Shown here: in pieces, positions 18,096-27,965 of the stretch
Numbering within the stretch: position 1 is the first letter of the stretch
How the letters are laid out: every line of letters begins with the position of its first letter
Made by a program: the position numbers and the translations under genes
The notes under the pieces: model-generated
What the model was told of the DNA's origin: nothing
The model's input: only the letters and a program-made list of their open reading frames with translations
Database searches by the model: none
Assembly: GCF_021390475.1 (NCBI RefSeq)
Contig: NZ_JAJUWS010000005.1
Location: 62,001 to 126,000 of the forward strand
Origin: Streptomyces sp. ST2-7A
GTDB taxonomy: Bacteria > Actinomycetota > Actinomycetes > Streptomycetales > Streptomycetaceae
DNA length: 64,000 bases
Direction of reading: 5' to 3'

Positions 18096-19073
18096 TTGTC
18101 TTCTTTCGTCGGAAAAGTGCGGGGCAGGATCCTGACTCCATCTGTGAGGGAAACGGCTCTTGAGAGGAGGGGTTTTCACCGCAAGGACGCGGTCACACAG
18201 CAGAATCTGGAAACCGTGGGACGCATGTTCCTCTCCGGATTCTCGACCGCGCTGGCGGCCTCCTCCTGTGAGGAGGCCGAGGAGGACCTGGAGAAGATCC
18301 CACCGGCGTACCGCGGCTTCGCGTACGAGGGCGCGGGCATGGGCGCCACGATCCACGACGCGCTCCCCGGTCACCGGGGGCGACTCGCCGGGTTGCTCGC
18401 CGGTCGTGGTCGGCGGCACGTGTACATGGTCCATGTCGGCATCGGGTGGGCCATGGCCAGGTTGCCGAAACCGCTGTGGCCCGATGTACGGCGCACCGAT
18501 CCGCTGTTGCGCTGGCTGATCCTGGACGGCTACGGGTTCCATCAGGCGTACTTCCACACCGATCGTTACGTCCGCCGCCCGCACGAGCCCCTCCGCTTCT
18601 CCTGGCGGGGTGGCCCGGACGACTATGCGGCCAGGGTCATCGACCAGGGAATCGGGCGTGCGCTGTGGTTCGTCGGTGGTGCCTGCCCGGACCGGGTCGC
18701 CGAACTCGTGGCGTCCTTCCCCGAACACCGACGCGCCGACCTGTACGCCGGGACGGGACTTGCCGCCACCTACGCGGGCTCGGTCACCGAGCACGAACTC
18801 CGCGCACTTCTCGCCCATGCCGGAGTGCATCGCCACCACCTTGCCCAGGGCGCGGCCTTCGCCGCGGAGGCCCGGCTGCTGGCCGGGATCGAAGTGCCGC
18901 ACACCGGGCGGGCCACCTCCGTGCTGTGCGGCATGGGGGCGGCTGAGGCGGCCCGGATCTGCTCCGAGCGGCGACCGGTGGATGTGGATCGGTGTGACGA
19001 ACCCGCCTACGAGGAGTGGCGGCGGGAGATAGCCGCCGCCATCGCGCTCCGAACCACTTCCGGAGGGGACTGA
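18096..19073 (+). CDS. unbL: Enediyne UnbL-like protein (DUF1702), copy 2
   Basis: A 325-aa second member of the DUF1702/UnbL family, starting at a TTG codon (18096) after GAGAGG; no ATG or GTG gives a complete N-terminus. Matching segments are RGFAYEGAGMGATIHDAL, HVGIGWAMARLPKPLW, DGYGFHQAYFHTDRY, DQGIGRALWFVGG and HHLAQGAAFAAEAR. It lies 76 nt after copy 1 and 5 nt before the UnbV gene, so it occupies the classical UnbL place in the UnbL-UnbV-UnbU-PKSE order. The role is unknown but core-related. Having two tandem paralogues suggests a heterodimer or a divided function. Confidence 0.85.
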   Translation: MSSFVGKVRGRILTPSVRETALERRGFHRKDAVTQQNLETVGRMFLSGFSTALAASSCEEAEEDLEKIPPAYRGFAYEGAGMGATIHDALPGHRGRLAGLLAGRGRRHVYMVHVGIGWAMARLPKPLWPDVRRTDPLLRWLILDGYGFHQAYFHTDRYVRRPHEPLRFSWRGGPDDYAARVIDQGIGRALWFVGGACPDRVAELVASFPEHRRADLYAGTGLAATYAGSVTEHELRALLAHAGVHRHHLAQGAAFAAEARLLAGIEVPHTGRATSVLCGMGAAEAARICSERRPVDVDRCDEPAYEEWRREIAAAIALRTTSGGD

Positions 19074-19078
19074 AAACC

Positions 19079-21001
19079 ATGGTGAAAGCAACAGGATGGT
19101 TGCGGAAGAACACGGCCGGTGTGGTGGCCGTGGCTCTCATGTTGGGTTCCTACTATGTGGTGCGTATTCCCGAACCCTCGAATGAGGAGGCGGCGGAGGT
19201 CGCCGAGAGATTCTCTTTCGAGGCAATGGCGATCGCCATGCCCTCGGGATACGAGAAGAAAGAGGTGCGGTCGGTCAACAAGGCGTATAAGGACATCGAG
19301 GCGTGGATATCTTCCGTCGGTGCCGGTATCGCCATGAACGATCTGGACGGTGACGGCTTCGCGAACGACCTGTGCATCACCGACCCACGAACCGACCAGG
19401 TGGTCGTCACACCGACGCCCAACCGGGAGGACGAGGCCTATGAGCCGTTCTTCCTCGACCCCGACCCGCTTCCGATCACCCACACCATGGCCCCGATGGG
19501 ATGCGTGCCGGGCGACTTCAACGGCAACGGTCGGATGGACCTGCTCGTTTACTACTGGGGTCGTACCCCGATCCTCTACCTGACGGAGGAGGACCGACTG
19601 ACCGGGGACGGCCCTGCGCTGACCGCCGACTCGTTCCGGGCGGTCGAGCTGCTGCCCTCCACGAGCGGCTCGCGCTATACCGGGCCGACCTGGCACTCCA
19701 ACGCGGCGGTCGTCGCCGATTTCGACGGAGACGGGCACCCGGACATCTTCATCGGCAACTACTTCCCCGACAGTCCCGTCCTCGACCCCTCGCGGGACGG
19801 GGGCGTGGAGATGAACGCCTCGATGTCCCGGGCTCGCAACGGTGGCGGAGGGAAGCTCTTCCTGTGGACCGAGGACGGATACGTCAAGTCGGAACCCGCC
19901 CTGCCCGAGCGACTGAGCAATGGCTGGACGCTGGCGGCGGCCGCCGCCGACCTCGACGGTGACGGTCTGCCGGAACTGTTCCTGGGCCACGACTTCGGCA
20001 CCTCGGCACTGCTCCACAACCGATCAACGCCGGGCAACCCGAGGTTCGTCGAGGTCACCTCGGCGGAGGACGGCACCGTCCCGAAGTCCAAGAAGCTGGG
20101 CCACACCTCCTTCAAGGGGATGGGCGTGGACTTCGCGGACATGAACGGGGACGGGCTTTTCGACTTCCTCATCAGCAACATCACCACCTCCTTCGGGATC
20201 CAGGAGTCCAACCACGTCTTCGTGGGCACCGCTGCCGACCAGGCGGAGATCCGTGGGAAGTTCTTGGAGGGCACCGCCCCCTACCGTGACCGCAGTACGA
20301 GCATGGGACTGGCCTGGGCCGGTTGGGGCTGGGACATCAAGGCCGCCGACTTCGACAACAGCGGGGTGCCCGAGGTCGTCCAGGCCGTCGGTTTCGTCAA
20401 GGGCAAGACCAACCGCTGGCCGCAGTTGCAGGAGCTGGCCGCCAGCAACGACTCCCTGATCTCGAATCCGCTGTGGTGGCCCAACGTCAAGGTGGGCGAC
20501 GACATCGCGGGGAATCAGCCGATGCGCCTGTTCGCCCGGGCCGGCGACGGCAAGTACATCGACATCGCCCGGGAGGTGGGGGTGGGCGTCCCGACTCCCA
20601 CCCGCGGAATCGCGACCGGTGACAGCACCGGCGACGGCCGGCTCGACATGGCGGTGGCACGGCAGTGGGCCGACCCGGTCTTCTACCGCAACACCACCGA
20701 GACATCGGGGGAGTTCATCGGCCTGAAGCTGCACAACGAGGCGGGCTCCCCGGTGATCGGCGCCCGGGTCCGCGTCACGCTGCCCGACGGGACCCCGCGC
20801 GTCGCCCAACTCGACGGTGGAAGCGGGCACTCGGGCAAGCGCAGTACCGAGATTCACCTCGGACTCGGTCGGAAGGCGACCGGCACGCTGCCCGTCCACA
20901 TCACCTGGCGTGACCAGGAGGGCAGGCCCCGCGAGCAGCAACTCCGGCTGAGCCCCGGCTGGCACCGGATCGTACTCGGCTCCCAGGCCAAGGAGGACTG
21001 A
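19079..21001 (+). CDS. unbV: Enediyne UnbV-like FG-GAP/ASPIC protein
   Basis: A 640-aa protein of the UnbV/CRTAC1 type. An N-terminal hydrophobic helix (about 11-28, AGVVAVALMLGSYYVV) suggests a signal anchor. FG-GAP (integrin-like, calcium-binding) repeats follow, seen as DLDGDGFANDL, DFNGNGRMDLLV, DFDGDGHPDIF, DLDGDGLPELF, DMNGDGLFDF, DFDNSGVPEVV and DSTGDGRLDMA. The C-terminal ASPIC/UnbV domain contains GARVRVTLPDG and HLGLGRKATGTLPVHITW. It probably forms a beta-propeller outside or anchored to the membrane. Start ATG 19079 has GGAGGGGA upstream. Part of the conserved cassette, with unproven biochemistry. Confidence 0.92.
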   Translation: MVKATGWLRKNTAGVVAVALMLGSYYVVRIPEPSNEEAAEVAERFSFEAMAIAMPSGYEKKEVRSVNKAYKDIEAWISSVGAGIAMNDLDGDGFANDLCITDPRTDQVVVTPTPNREDEAYEPFFLDPDPLPITHTMAPMGCVPGDFNGNGRMDLLVYYWGRTPILYLTEEDRLTGDGPALTADSFRAVELLPSTSGSRYTGPTWHSNAAVVADFDGDGHPDIFIGNYFPDSPVLDPSRDGGVEMNASMSRARNGGGGKLFLWTEDGYVKSEPALPERLSNGWTLAAAAADLDGDGLPELFLGHDFGTSALLHNRSTPGNPRFVEVTSAEDGTVPKSKKLGHTSFKGMGVDFADMNGDGLFDFLISNITTSFGIQESNHVFVGTAADQAEIRGKFLEGTAPYRDRSTSMGLAWAGWGWDIKAADFDNSGVPEVVQAVGFVKGKTNRWPQLQELAASNDSLISNPLWWPNVKVGDDIAGNQPMRLFARAGDGKYIDIAREVGVGVPTPTRGIATGDSTGDGRLDMAVARQWADPVFYRNTTETSGEFIGLKLHNEAGSPVIGARVRVTLPDGTPRVAQLDGGSGHSGKRSTEIHLGLGRKATGTLPVHITWRDQEGRPREQQLRLSPGWHRIVLGSQAKED

Positions 21002-21003
21002 CC

Positions 21004-22059
21004 ATGACGACAACACCGCCGACACCGCCGACATCGCGCAAAGCCGCGACGCCGTATCACAGTCCGAAGATCGTCAAGGCCCTGCGCCGTTTCGCCATCT
21101 CCATCTCCGTGCTGAACATCCTCGGTTACACGGTTCTCGGTTTCGAGCAGCCCTGGACCTGGCCGCTGGTGGCGCTGCTGACCGCCTACACCACCGAGAT
21201 CGTCCTGGAGATCATAGCCGCCCGGGTCGACGGCCGGACCCCGCGCTTCCTCGGCAACGGGAGACGCGGCTTCATGGAGTTCCTCTATCCGGCCCACATC
21301 ACCGGTCTCGCCGTCAACATGCTCATCTATGTGAACGATATGGTATGGGGCCTGGTGTTCGGCGTGATCGTCGCGATCGGCGCCAAGTGGGTCCTGCGGG
21401 CGCCGGTGCGCGGTCGGATGCGCCACTTCATGAACCCCTCGAACCTTGGTATCACCGTCATCCTGCTGGCCTTCCCGTGGGCCAGCATCGCGCCGCCCTA
21501 TCAGTTCACCGAGAACGTCGACGGTGGTGTGGACTGGTTGGTGCCCGCCGTCATCATCGTGCTCGGCACCATGCTGAACGCCAAGCTCACCGACCGCATG
21601 TGGCTCGTGCTCGCGTGGGTGGGCGGCTTCGCCGCCCAGGCGGTCATCCGGGGTCTGCTGTTCGGGACCTCCATCCCGGCGGCACTCGCCATGATGACCG
21701 GAGTGGCATTCGTCCTGTTCAGCAATTACATGATCTCGGACCCGGGCACCACGCCCTCGTCCCGGGTGGGGCAGATCGCCTTCGGAGGCGGGACGGCGGC
21801 CATGTACGGCCTGCTGACCGCGTTGGGCGTCGCCTACGGGATCTTCTTCGCCACCGCCCTGATCTGTCTCATCCGGGGCACCTACCTCTGGGTCGCCGAC
21901 GCGAGCGAGCGTGGCCGCCTGGCCCGTGAGCAGGAGAAGCGTGTCGACATGGTGAGGGACACCGGGTGCGCGGGTGGGTGCGCGGGCGCCTGCACATGTT
22001 CCGATCCGGCCGACCCCCACACCGTGGTGGGGCGTGAAAAGGTGGTGGCCTCGGCATGA
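21004..22059 (+). CDS. unbU: Enediyne UnbU-like membrane protein (RnfD/NqrB-like)
   Basis: A 351-aa integral membrane protein with about eight hydrophobic segments, similar in layout to the RnfD/NqrB subunits of redox pumps. FMNPSNLGITVILLAF and FSNYMISDPGTTPSS are the family-like loops; in RnfD/NqrB a Thr in this kind of loop carries FMN, but that is not shown here. An unusual C-terminal tail (about 316-335) contains Cys in the order C-x3-C-x3-C-x-C. It starts 2 nt after the UnbV stop and its TGA overlaps the PKSE start (ATGA). UnbU is part of the core cassette; a role in electron supply is only inferred. Confidence 0.9.
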   Translation: MTTTPPTPPTSRKAATPYHSPKIVKALRRFAISISVLNILGYTVLGFEQPWTWPLVALLTAYTTEIVLEIIAARVDGRTPRFLGNGRRGFMEFLYPAHITGLAVNMLIYVNDMVWGLVFGVIVAIGAKWVLRAPVRGRMRHFMNPSNLGITVILLAFPWASIAPPYQFTENVDGGVDWLVPAVIIVLGTMLNAKLTDRMWLVLAWVGGFAAQAVIRGLLFGTSIPAALAMMTGVAFVLFSNYMISDPGTTPSSRVGQIAFGGGTAAMYGLLTALGVAYGIFFATALICLIRGTYLWVADASERGRLAREQEKRVDMVRDTGCAGGCAGACTCSDPADPHTVVGREKVVASA

Positions 22060-25000
22060 ACAGAATCGCGATCGTCGGCCTGGCCTGCCGTTATCCGGAC
22101 GCCACCACCCCTCGTGAACTGTGGGAGAACGCCGTCGCGGGACGCCGCGCGTTCCGCCGCCTGCCGGACGTGCGCACGCCGCTGGCGGACTACTGGGACC
22201 CCGACCCGACCGCGCCCGACCGATTCTACGCGCGCAACGCAGCGGTTCTGGAGGGGTACCGATTCGATCGGGTCGCGTACAAGGTCCCCGGAAGCACCTA
22301 CCGCTCCACCGACCTGACCCATTGGCTCGCCCTGGACACCGCCTCCCGCGCCCTGCTGGACGCCGGCTTCACGCCGGGCGGGAACCTGCCCCGTTCCCGC
22401 ACCGGTGTGATCGTGGGGAACACCCTCACCGGGGAGTTCACCCGGGCCAACGTGATGCGGCTGCGCTGGCCCTATGTCCACCGTGTCATGGCACGCGCAC
22501 TGCGGGACGAGGGATGGGACGACCGGCGCGTGGCCGAGTTCCTCGCGGGGGTCGAGGACCGCTACAAGGAGCCCTTCCCCCCGGTGGACGAGGACACCCT
22601 CGCGGGCGGTCTCGCCAACACCATCGCCGGCCGGATCTGCAACCACTTCGATCTCAAGGGTGGCGGATACACGGTGGACGGCGCCTGTTCCTCCTCGCTG
22701 CTGTCGATCACCACCGCCGCCACCGCTCTGTTGGAGGGCGACATCGATGTGGCCGTCGCGGGTGGTGTCGATCTCTCGATCGACCCGTTCGAGATCATCG
22801 GTTTCGCCAAGGCAGGGGCTCTCGCCACCGGTGAGATGCGCATGTACGACCGGCGATCCAACGGTTTCTGGCCCGGTGAGGGCTGCGGCATGGTCGTCCT
22901 GATGCGGGAGGAGGACGCGGTCGCGGCCCATCACCGTATCTACGCGGTGGTGGCGGGGTGGGGAATCTCCTCCGACGGCTTCGGCGGTATCACCCGTCCG
23001 GAGATCGATGGCTACCGCCTGGCACTGCAACGGGCGTACGAGCGGGCCGGGTTCGGCATCGAGACGGTCTCCCTGTTCGAAGGCCACGGCACCGGCACGG
23101 CGGTGGGTGACGCGGCGGAGCTCACCGCGCTCAGCGGGGCCCGGGCGGACGCCGACCCGGACGCGCCACCGGCGGCGATCACCTCGATCAAGGGCATGAT
23201 CGGTCACACCAAGGCCGCCGCGGGCGTCGCCGGGCTGATCAAGGCGACGATGGCCGTGGACCAGCAGGTCCTGCCGCCCACCATCGGTTGCGTCGAACCG
23301 CACGAGGTCCTCGCCCGCCCCGGCGCGCCGCTGCGAGCGCTGAAGAGGGCGGAGGAGTGGCCGCGCGAGGCACGCCGTCGAGCCGGCGTCACCGCCATGG
23401 GTTTCGGCGGGATCAACACCCACGTGGTGCTGGAGAACGCCCCGACCGGGCGGCGCAGGAGAGCCGGTCGGCGGTCCCTGGCCCTTGCCGGGGCGGGGCA
23501 GGACTGCGAACTGCTGGTGTTCGACGCGGACACCCCCGCCGCTCTGGCCCGGACGCTGCGTCGCACCGCCGAGTTCGTGGAGAGCGTCTCCTACGCACAG
23601 GTGGCCGACCTGGCCGCCACGCTGCAGCGGGAGCGAAGCGGATCGCGTCACCGGGCGGCGGCCGTGGTCACCTCCCCCGCAGACGCCGACCGGCGTCTGC
23701 GCGAGTTGGCCGACCTGCTCGACTCCGGTACGACACGCCATTTCTCCGCGGACGGCCGTGCCCTGATCGGCGAGGCCGGCCGGCGTGGTCGGATCGGGTT
23801 CCTTTTCCCGGGCCAGGGCTCCGTCGGGACGGCGGGGGGAGCCCTGCGACGCCGGTTCCCGGAGGCCGAGGAGGTGTACCGGCGGGCCACTTCGGAGACC
23901 ATCGCCGACCCGACCTCCACGGCCGTGGCACAGCCACGGATCGTCGCCGGCTCCGTTGTCGGCCTGCGTGTCCTGGATACCCTGCGGGTGGAGGCCACCT
24001 GTGCCGTCGGCCACAGTCTGGGTGAGCTGTCCGCCCTGCACTGGGCCGGTGCGCTGTCCGAGGACACCCTGCTGGAAGCGGCTCGGGTGCGCGGGCGGGC
24101 GATGGCCGAGCACGGAGCGGTCGGCGCCATGGCGTCACTGGCCGCCGGACCGGAACAGGTCGAACAGCTGATCGCCGACCTGGATGTCGTCGTCTCGGCC
24201 CTGAACGGTCCCCACCAGACGGTGGTGGCCGGGTCTCCCGCCGGTGTGGAGACGGTGGCCGCGCGTGCCGCGGCCCGGCAACTGGACTGTGTCCGGCTAC
24301 AGGTGACACGTGCCTTCCACTCGCCCCTGGTGGAGCCCGCCGCCGAGGTCTTCGGCGCGTGGCTGGCCACGGCGCCGGTCGAGGAGCCCGAGGGTCGTGT
24401 CGTCTCCACGATCACGGGCGCGGAGCCGGCACCCGGCACCGATCCGAGGGAGTCGCTGCGCCGGCAGATCACCGCGCCGGTGCGATTCGCCGAGGCGGTG
24501 ACCGTCGCGGCGAAGGAGGTCGATCTCTTCGTGGAGGTCGGGCCCGGGCACGTCCTGTCCTCCCTCGCCACGGAAGTGACCGGGCTGCCGGCCGTGGCCA
24601 TGGACAGCGAGTCCGACTCCCTGGCCGGCCTGCTGCGGGTGGTGGCCGCGGCCCACGTCATCGGCGCACCCGTGGACATCGAGAGGCTCTTCGACAACCG
24701 ACTCCTCCGCCCCCTGGAGGTCGGTCGGGAATTCGACTTCCTGGTCAACCCCTGTGAGCGGGTTCCCGACGACGGCCTGCCGAAACCGTCGCGGTACAAG
24801 CCCGCCACGGAATCCCCCGTGCGGGCGGAGGGCGTGACGGGGGACACGACCCGGGCTGGGGAGCCCGCGCCCCCCACCGCGTCCGGGGTGGAGGACGGGA
24901 GCGACCACGCGGCGCCCCCCGCCGGGGAGGAGCCGCCGGCCGACCCCGCCGGAGAGGGGGACGAAAATGTCCTTTCCCTGTTGCGCGCCATCATCGCCGA

Positions 25001-27962
25001 ACGCGCGGAACTCCCGGTCGAACTCGTCGATGTCCACAGCAGACTGTTGGACGACCTGCACCTGAGCTCGATCTCGGTCGGGCAGATCGTCAACCAGGCG
25101 GCAGGTCGCCTCGGTATCGGCGCGGCGCAGGTCCCGGCCAATTTCGCGACCGCGACGCTGGTCGAGGTCGCCGAGGCGCTCGAGGCGCTCCGAACCACCG
25201 GATCGGTCTCGCCGACCCCCTCGGCCCGAATCGCCGGTGCGGCGAGTTGGGTACGGTCCTTCGCGGTGACGCCGACGGAGGAACCGCTGCCGAGAAGCGG
25301 TCCGCCCGAGGGGAACGGTGAGTGGGAACTCTTCACCACCCCGGACAATCGCGTCGCCGCCGAGGTGCGGGACCGGTTGCGCAACGCGGGTGTCGGCCCG
25401 GGGGTCCTGGCCTGTCTGCCACCGGAGTGCGATCCGGCGGCGGTTGACCACGTGCTGGAGGCCGCGCAGCGGGCGCTGACGCTCCCCGCGGGACGTTTCG
25501 TCCTCCTCCAGTACGGTGCCGGCGCGGCCGGTCTGGCCAAGACTCTCCACCAGGAGGCCGAACACCTGCGGACCACGGTGGTGCACGCCCCGCCGGACGC
25601 CCTGGTGGCCGACCGCGTCGTCGCCGAGGTGGCGGCCACGACCGACTTCAACGAGGTGTACTACGGTCCGGACGGCGTCCGGCGGGTACCCACCCTCGGC
25701 GCCCTGCCCTTCGCGGCCGAACGCACCGACGCACCGCTCGCGGCGGGGGATGTCCTGCTGGTCACCGGGGGCGGTAAGGGGATCTCGGCGGAGTGCGCCC
25801 TGGCGATCGCCCGGGAGACCGGGGCGGCCCTGGCCCTGCTCGGCCGTTCCGACCCGGCCTCCGACCGCGAACTCGCCGCCAACCTGGAGCGGATCGCCGG
25901 GACGGGCATCCCGCTCCGCTACGCCCGCGCCGATGTCGCCCGGCCGGAACAGGTGACGGCGGCCGTCGTGGAACTGGAGGCGGCGCTGGGGCCGATCACC
26001 GGCCTGTTGCACGGGGCGGGGCGCAACGAGCCCGTGCCGTTGACCGACCTGACCCCGGAGATCCTGCACCGGACCTTCACCCCGAAGGTGGATGGTCTGC
26101 GTCACGTCCTGGACGCGCTGGAGATGTCCCGACTGAAGCTGCTGATCACCTTCGGAAGCGTCATCGGACGGGTGGGACTGCGCGGTGAAGCCCACTACGC
26201 CGCGGCCAACGAGTGGTTGGCCGCGCTGACGGAGGACATCGCGCGCTCGTACCCGAACCTTCGCGCGCGCTGCGTGGAGTGGTCGGTCTGGTCCGGAGTC
26301 GGGATGGGGGAGAAACTCGCGGTCGTGGAGTCCTTGGCCCGGGAGGGGATCACCCCGATCCCACCGGAGCAGGGCGTGGACACGTTGCTGCGACTGGCGT
26401 ACGACCCGGACGCCCCCGTGGTGACGGTCGTGTCCGGGCGTACCGAGGGCATCCACACCATGCGCCGGGAGGAGCCGCCGCTGCCGCTGCTCCGTTTCGT
26501 CGGTACCCCGGTGATCCGTTACCACGGGGTGGAGCTGGTCACGGAGGTCGAGCTGAACGTCGGCTCCGACCCCTACCTGGCCGACCACCTGCTGGACGGT
26601 GACCTGCTGCTACCGGCCGTGATCGGTATGGAGGCGATGAGTCAGGTCGCCGTGGCCGTCACGGGTCGGGAGTGTGCGCGGGTGATCGAGGACGCACGCT
26701 TCGAACGACCCGTGGTGGTGCCGCCGAACGGCACGCTCCGGATACGGATCGCCGCCACGGTGACCGGTTCCGACACCGTGGACGTCGTCCTCAGGGCCGA
26801 GGACACGGCTTTCGCGGTGGACCACTTCCGGGCACGCCTGGTGGACGCGGACGTGCCGCCCGCCCCGGGGCCGCCGTCGCAGACGGCCTCCGGGACCCCG
26901 GTGGTCGCACTGGACCCGCATCGGGACCTGTACGGTCGTCTGCTCTTCCAGGGAAGGCGTTTCCAACGCCTGGTGAGGTTCCACCGGGCGAGCGCCCGGC
27001 ACGTGGATGCCGATGTCTCGCGGGGGACCCCCGGGGGATGGTTCGCCGGATACCTGCCGGACCGGATGCTGCTCGCCGATCCGGGTATGCGGGACGCCCT
27101 GATGCACGGTAATCAGGTGTGCGTGCCGGACGCGACCCTGCTCCCGGTGTCGATCGAGCGCCTGCACCCGTTGCCGTCCCACGTGGTGCCCACCGGGGAA
27201 CTGCGCTTCTGCGCGACGGAGCGGAGCCGGGACGGTGACACCCACGTCTACGACATCGCCGTGCGGGACGCGGAGGACACCGTCGTCGAGCGGTGGGAGG
27301 GCCTGACGTTGCGTGCCGTGCGACGCACGGACGGCTCGGGACCATGGTCACCCGCCCTGCTGGGCCCCTATCTGGAAAGGGCTCTGGAAGGGGAATCCGG
27401 AGCCGCGATCGCGGTCACCGTCGAACCGGACGACGGTCGTCCCGCCGGCTCGGTGGACGAGCGACGGGCGTTGACCGCGATCGCCGCCTCTCGAGCCCTG
27501 GACGCTCCGCGGACGGTTCGGTACCGAGCGGACGGACGGCCCGGGTTCGACGGCGACGGTCATCTGTCCTCCTCCCACGCCGCCGGGCTGACGTTGACGG
27601 TCGTGTCGCAGGAACCCGTCGCCTGTGACGTGGAGTCCGTGGTGTCCCGGTCCACCGAGGACTGGGCAGGGCTGCTGGGCGTGCACGTCGAACTTCCCCG
27701 GTTCATCACCCGGGACATCGGCGAGGACATCGATATCGCCGCCACCCGGGTGTGGTGCGCGATGGAGTGTCTGGGGAAGTACGGGGTCCTCCCCACGGCG
27801 CCGCTCACCGTCACCCGGCGCGAAGGATCCGCCGCCTGGACCCACTTCGTCTCCGGTGATCTGCGGGTCGCGACCTTCGCCACGCGCCTTCGGGACACCC
27901 CCGAGCCGGTGGTTCTCGCTTTTCTCGTTCCCGGTGCGGACGCACACGAAAGGAGGTCCTGA
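22056..27962 (+). CDS. pksE: Iterative enediyne polyketide synthase PKSE
   Basis: A 1,968-aa multidomain synthase with the enediyne order KS-AT-ACP-KR-DH-PPTase. The KS nucleophile is Cys211 (DGACSSSL), with catalytic His in EGHGTGTAVG and GMIGHTKAAAG. The AT Ser654 is in GHSLGELS. The ACP arm site is Ser1005 (or Ser1004) in DLHLSSISVGQ. The KR nucleotide loop is VTGGGKGIS near 1235, the DH His is in DHLLDGD near 1510, and the C-terminal integral phosphopantetheinyl transferase shows WCAMECLGKYG near 1905. It builds the linear polyene precursor from malonyl-CoA units and self-activates its ACP. Length is typical. Coupled to UnbU by ATGA and 3 nt from the thioesterase gene. Confidence 0.98.
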   Translation: MNRIAIVGLACRYPDATTPRELWENAVAGRRAFRRLPDVRTPLADYWDPDPTAPDRFYARNAAVLEGYRFDRVAYKVPGSTYRSTDLTHWLALDTASRALLDAGFTPGGNLPRSRTGVIVGNTLTGEFTRANVMRLRWPYVHRVMARALRDEGWDDRRVAEFLAGVEDRYKEPFPPVDEDTLAGGLANTIAGRICNHFDLKGGGYTVDGACSSSLLSITTAATALLEGDIDVAVAGGVDLSIDPFEIIGFAKAGALATGEMRMYDRRSNGFWPGEGCGMVVLMREEDAVAAHHRIYAVVAGWGISSDGFGGITRPEIDGYRLALQRAYERAGFGIETVSLFEGHGTGTAVGDAAELTALSGARADADPDAPPAAITSIKGMIGHTKAAAGVAGLIKATMAVDQQVLPPTIGCVEPHEVLARPGAPLRALKRAEEWPREARRRAGVTAMGFGGINTHVVLENAPTGRRRRAGRRSLALAGAGQDCELLVFDADTPAALARTLRRTAEFVESVSYAQVADLAATLQRERSGSRHRAAAVVTSPADADRRLRELADLLDSGTTRHFSADGRALIGEAGRRGRIGFLFPGQGSVGTAGGALRRRFPEAEEVYRRATSETIADPTSTAVAQPRIVAGSVVGLRVLDTLRVEATCAVGHSLGELSALHWAGALSEDTLLEAARVRGRAMAEHGAVGAMASLAAGPEQVEQLIADLDVVVSALNGPHQTVVAGSPAGVETVAARAAARQLDCVRLQVTRAFHSPLVEPAAEVFGAWLATAPVEEPEGRVVSTITGAEPAPGTDPRESLRRQITAPVRFAEAVTVAAKEVDLFVEVGPGHVLSSLATEVTGLPAVAMDSESDSLAGLLRVVAAAHVIGAPVDIERLFDNRLLRPLEVGREFDFLVNPCERVPDDGLPKPSRYKPATESPVRAEGVTGDTTRAGEPAPPTASGVEDGSDHAAPPAGEEPPADPAGEGDENVLSLLRAIIAERAELPVELVDVHSRLLDDLHLSSISVGQIVNQAAGRLGIGAAQVPANFATATLVEVAEALEALRTTGSVSPTPSARIAGAASWVRSFAVTPTEEPLPRSGPPEGNGEWELFTTPDNRVAAEVRDRLRNAGVGPGVLACLPPECDPAAVDHVLEAAQRALTLPAGRFVLLQYGAGAAGLAKTLHQEAEHLRTTVVHAPPDALVADRVVAEVAATTDFNEVYYGPDGVRRVPTLGALPFAAERTDAPLAAGDVLLVTGGGKGISAECALAIARETGAALALLGRSDPASDRELAANLERIAGTGIPLRYARADVARPEQVTAAVVELEAALGPITGLLHGAGRNEPVPLTDLTPEILHRTFTPKVDGLRHVLDALEMSRLKLLITFGSVIGRVGLRGEAHYAAANEWLAALTEDIARSYPNLRARCVEWSVWSGVGMGEKLAVVESLAREGITPIPPEQGVDTLLRLAYDPDAPVVTVVSGRTEGIHTMRREEPPLPLLRFVGTPVIRYHGVELVTEVELNVGSDPYLADHLLDGDLLLPAVIGMEAMSQVAVAVTGRECARVIEDARFERPVVVPPNGTLRIRIAATVTGSDTVDVVLRAEDTAFAVDHFRARLVDADVPPAPGPPSQTASGTPVVALDPHRDLYGRLLFQGRRFQRLVRFHRASARHVDADVSRGTPGGWFAGYLPDRMLLADPGMRDALMHGNQVCVPDATLLPVSIERLHPLPSHVVPTGELRFCATERSRDGDTHVYDIAVRDAEDTVVERWEGLTLRAVRRTDGSGPWSPALLGPYLERALEGESGAAIAVTVEPDDGRPAGSVDERRALTAIAASRALDAPRTVRYRADGRPGFDGDGHLSSSHAAGLTLTVVSQEPVACDVESVVSRSTEDWAGLLGVHVELPRFITRDIGEDIDIAATRVWCAMECLGKYGVLPTAPLTVTRREGSAAWTHFVSGDLRVATFATRLRDTPEPVVLAFLVPGADAHERRS

Positions 27963-27965
27963 CCC

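Noticed and set aside
24297-26588. A 763-codon minus-strand frame inside the PKSE gene
   Set aside because: Antisense shadow; the plus strand encodes recognisable AT, ACP, KR and DH motifs throughout.
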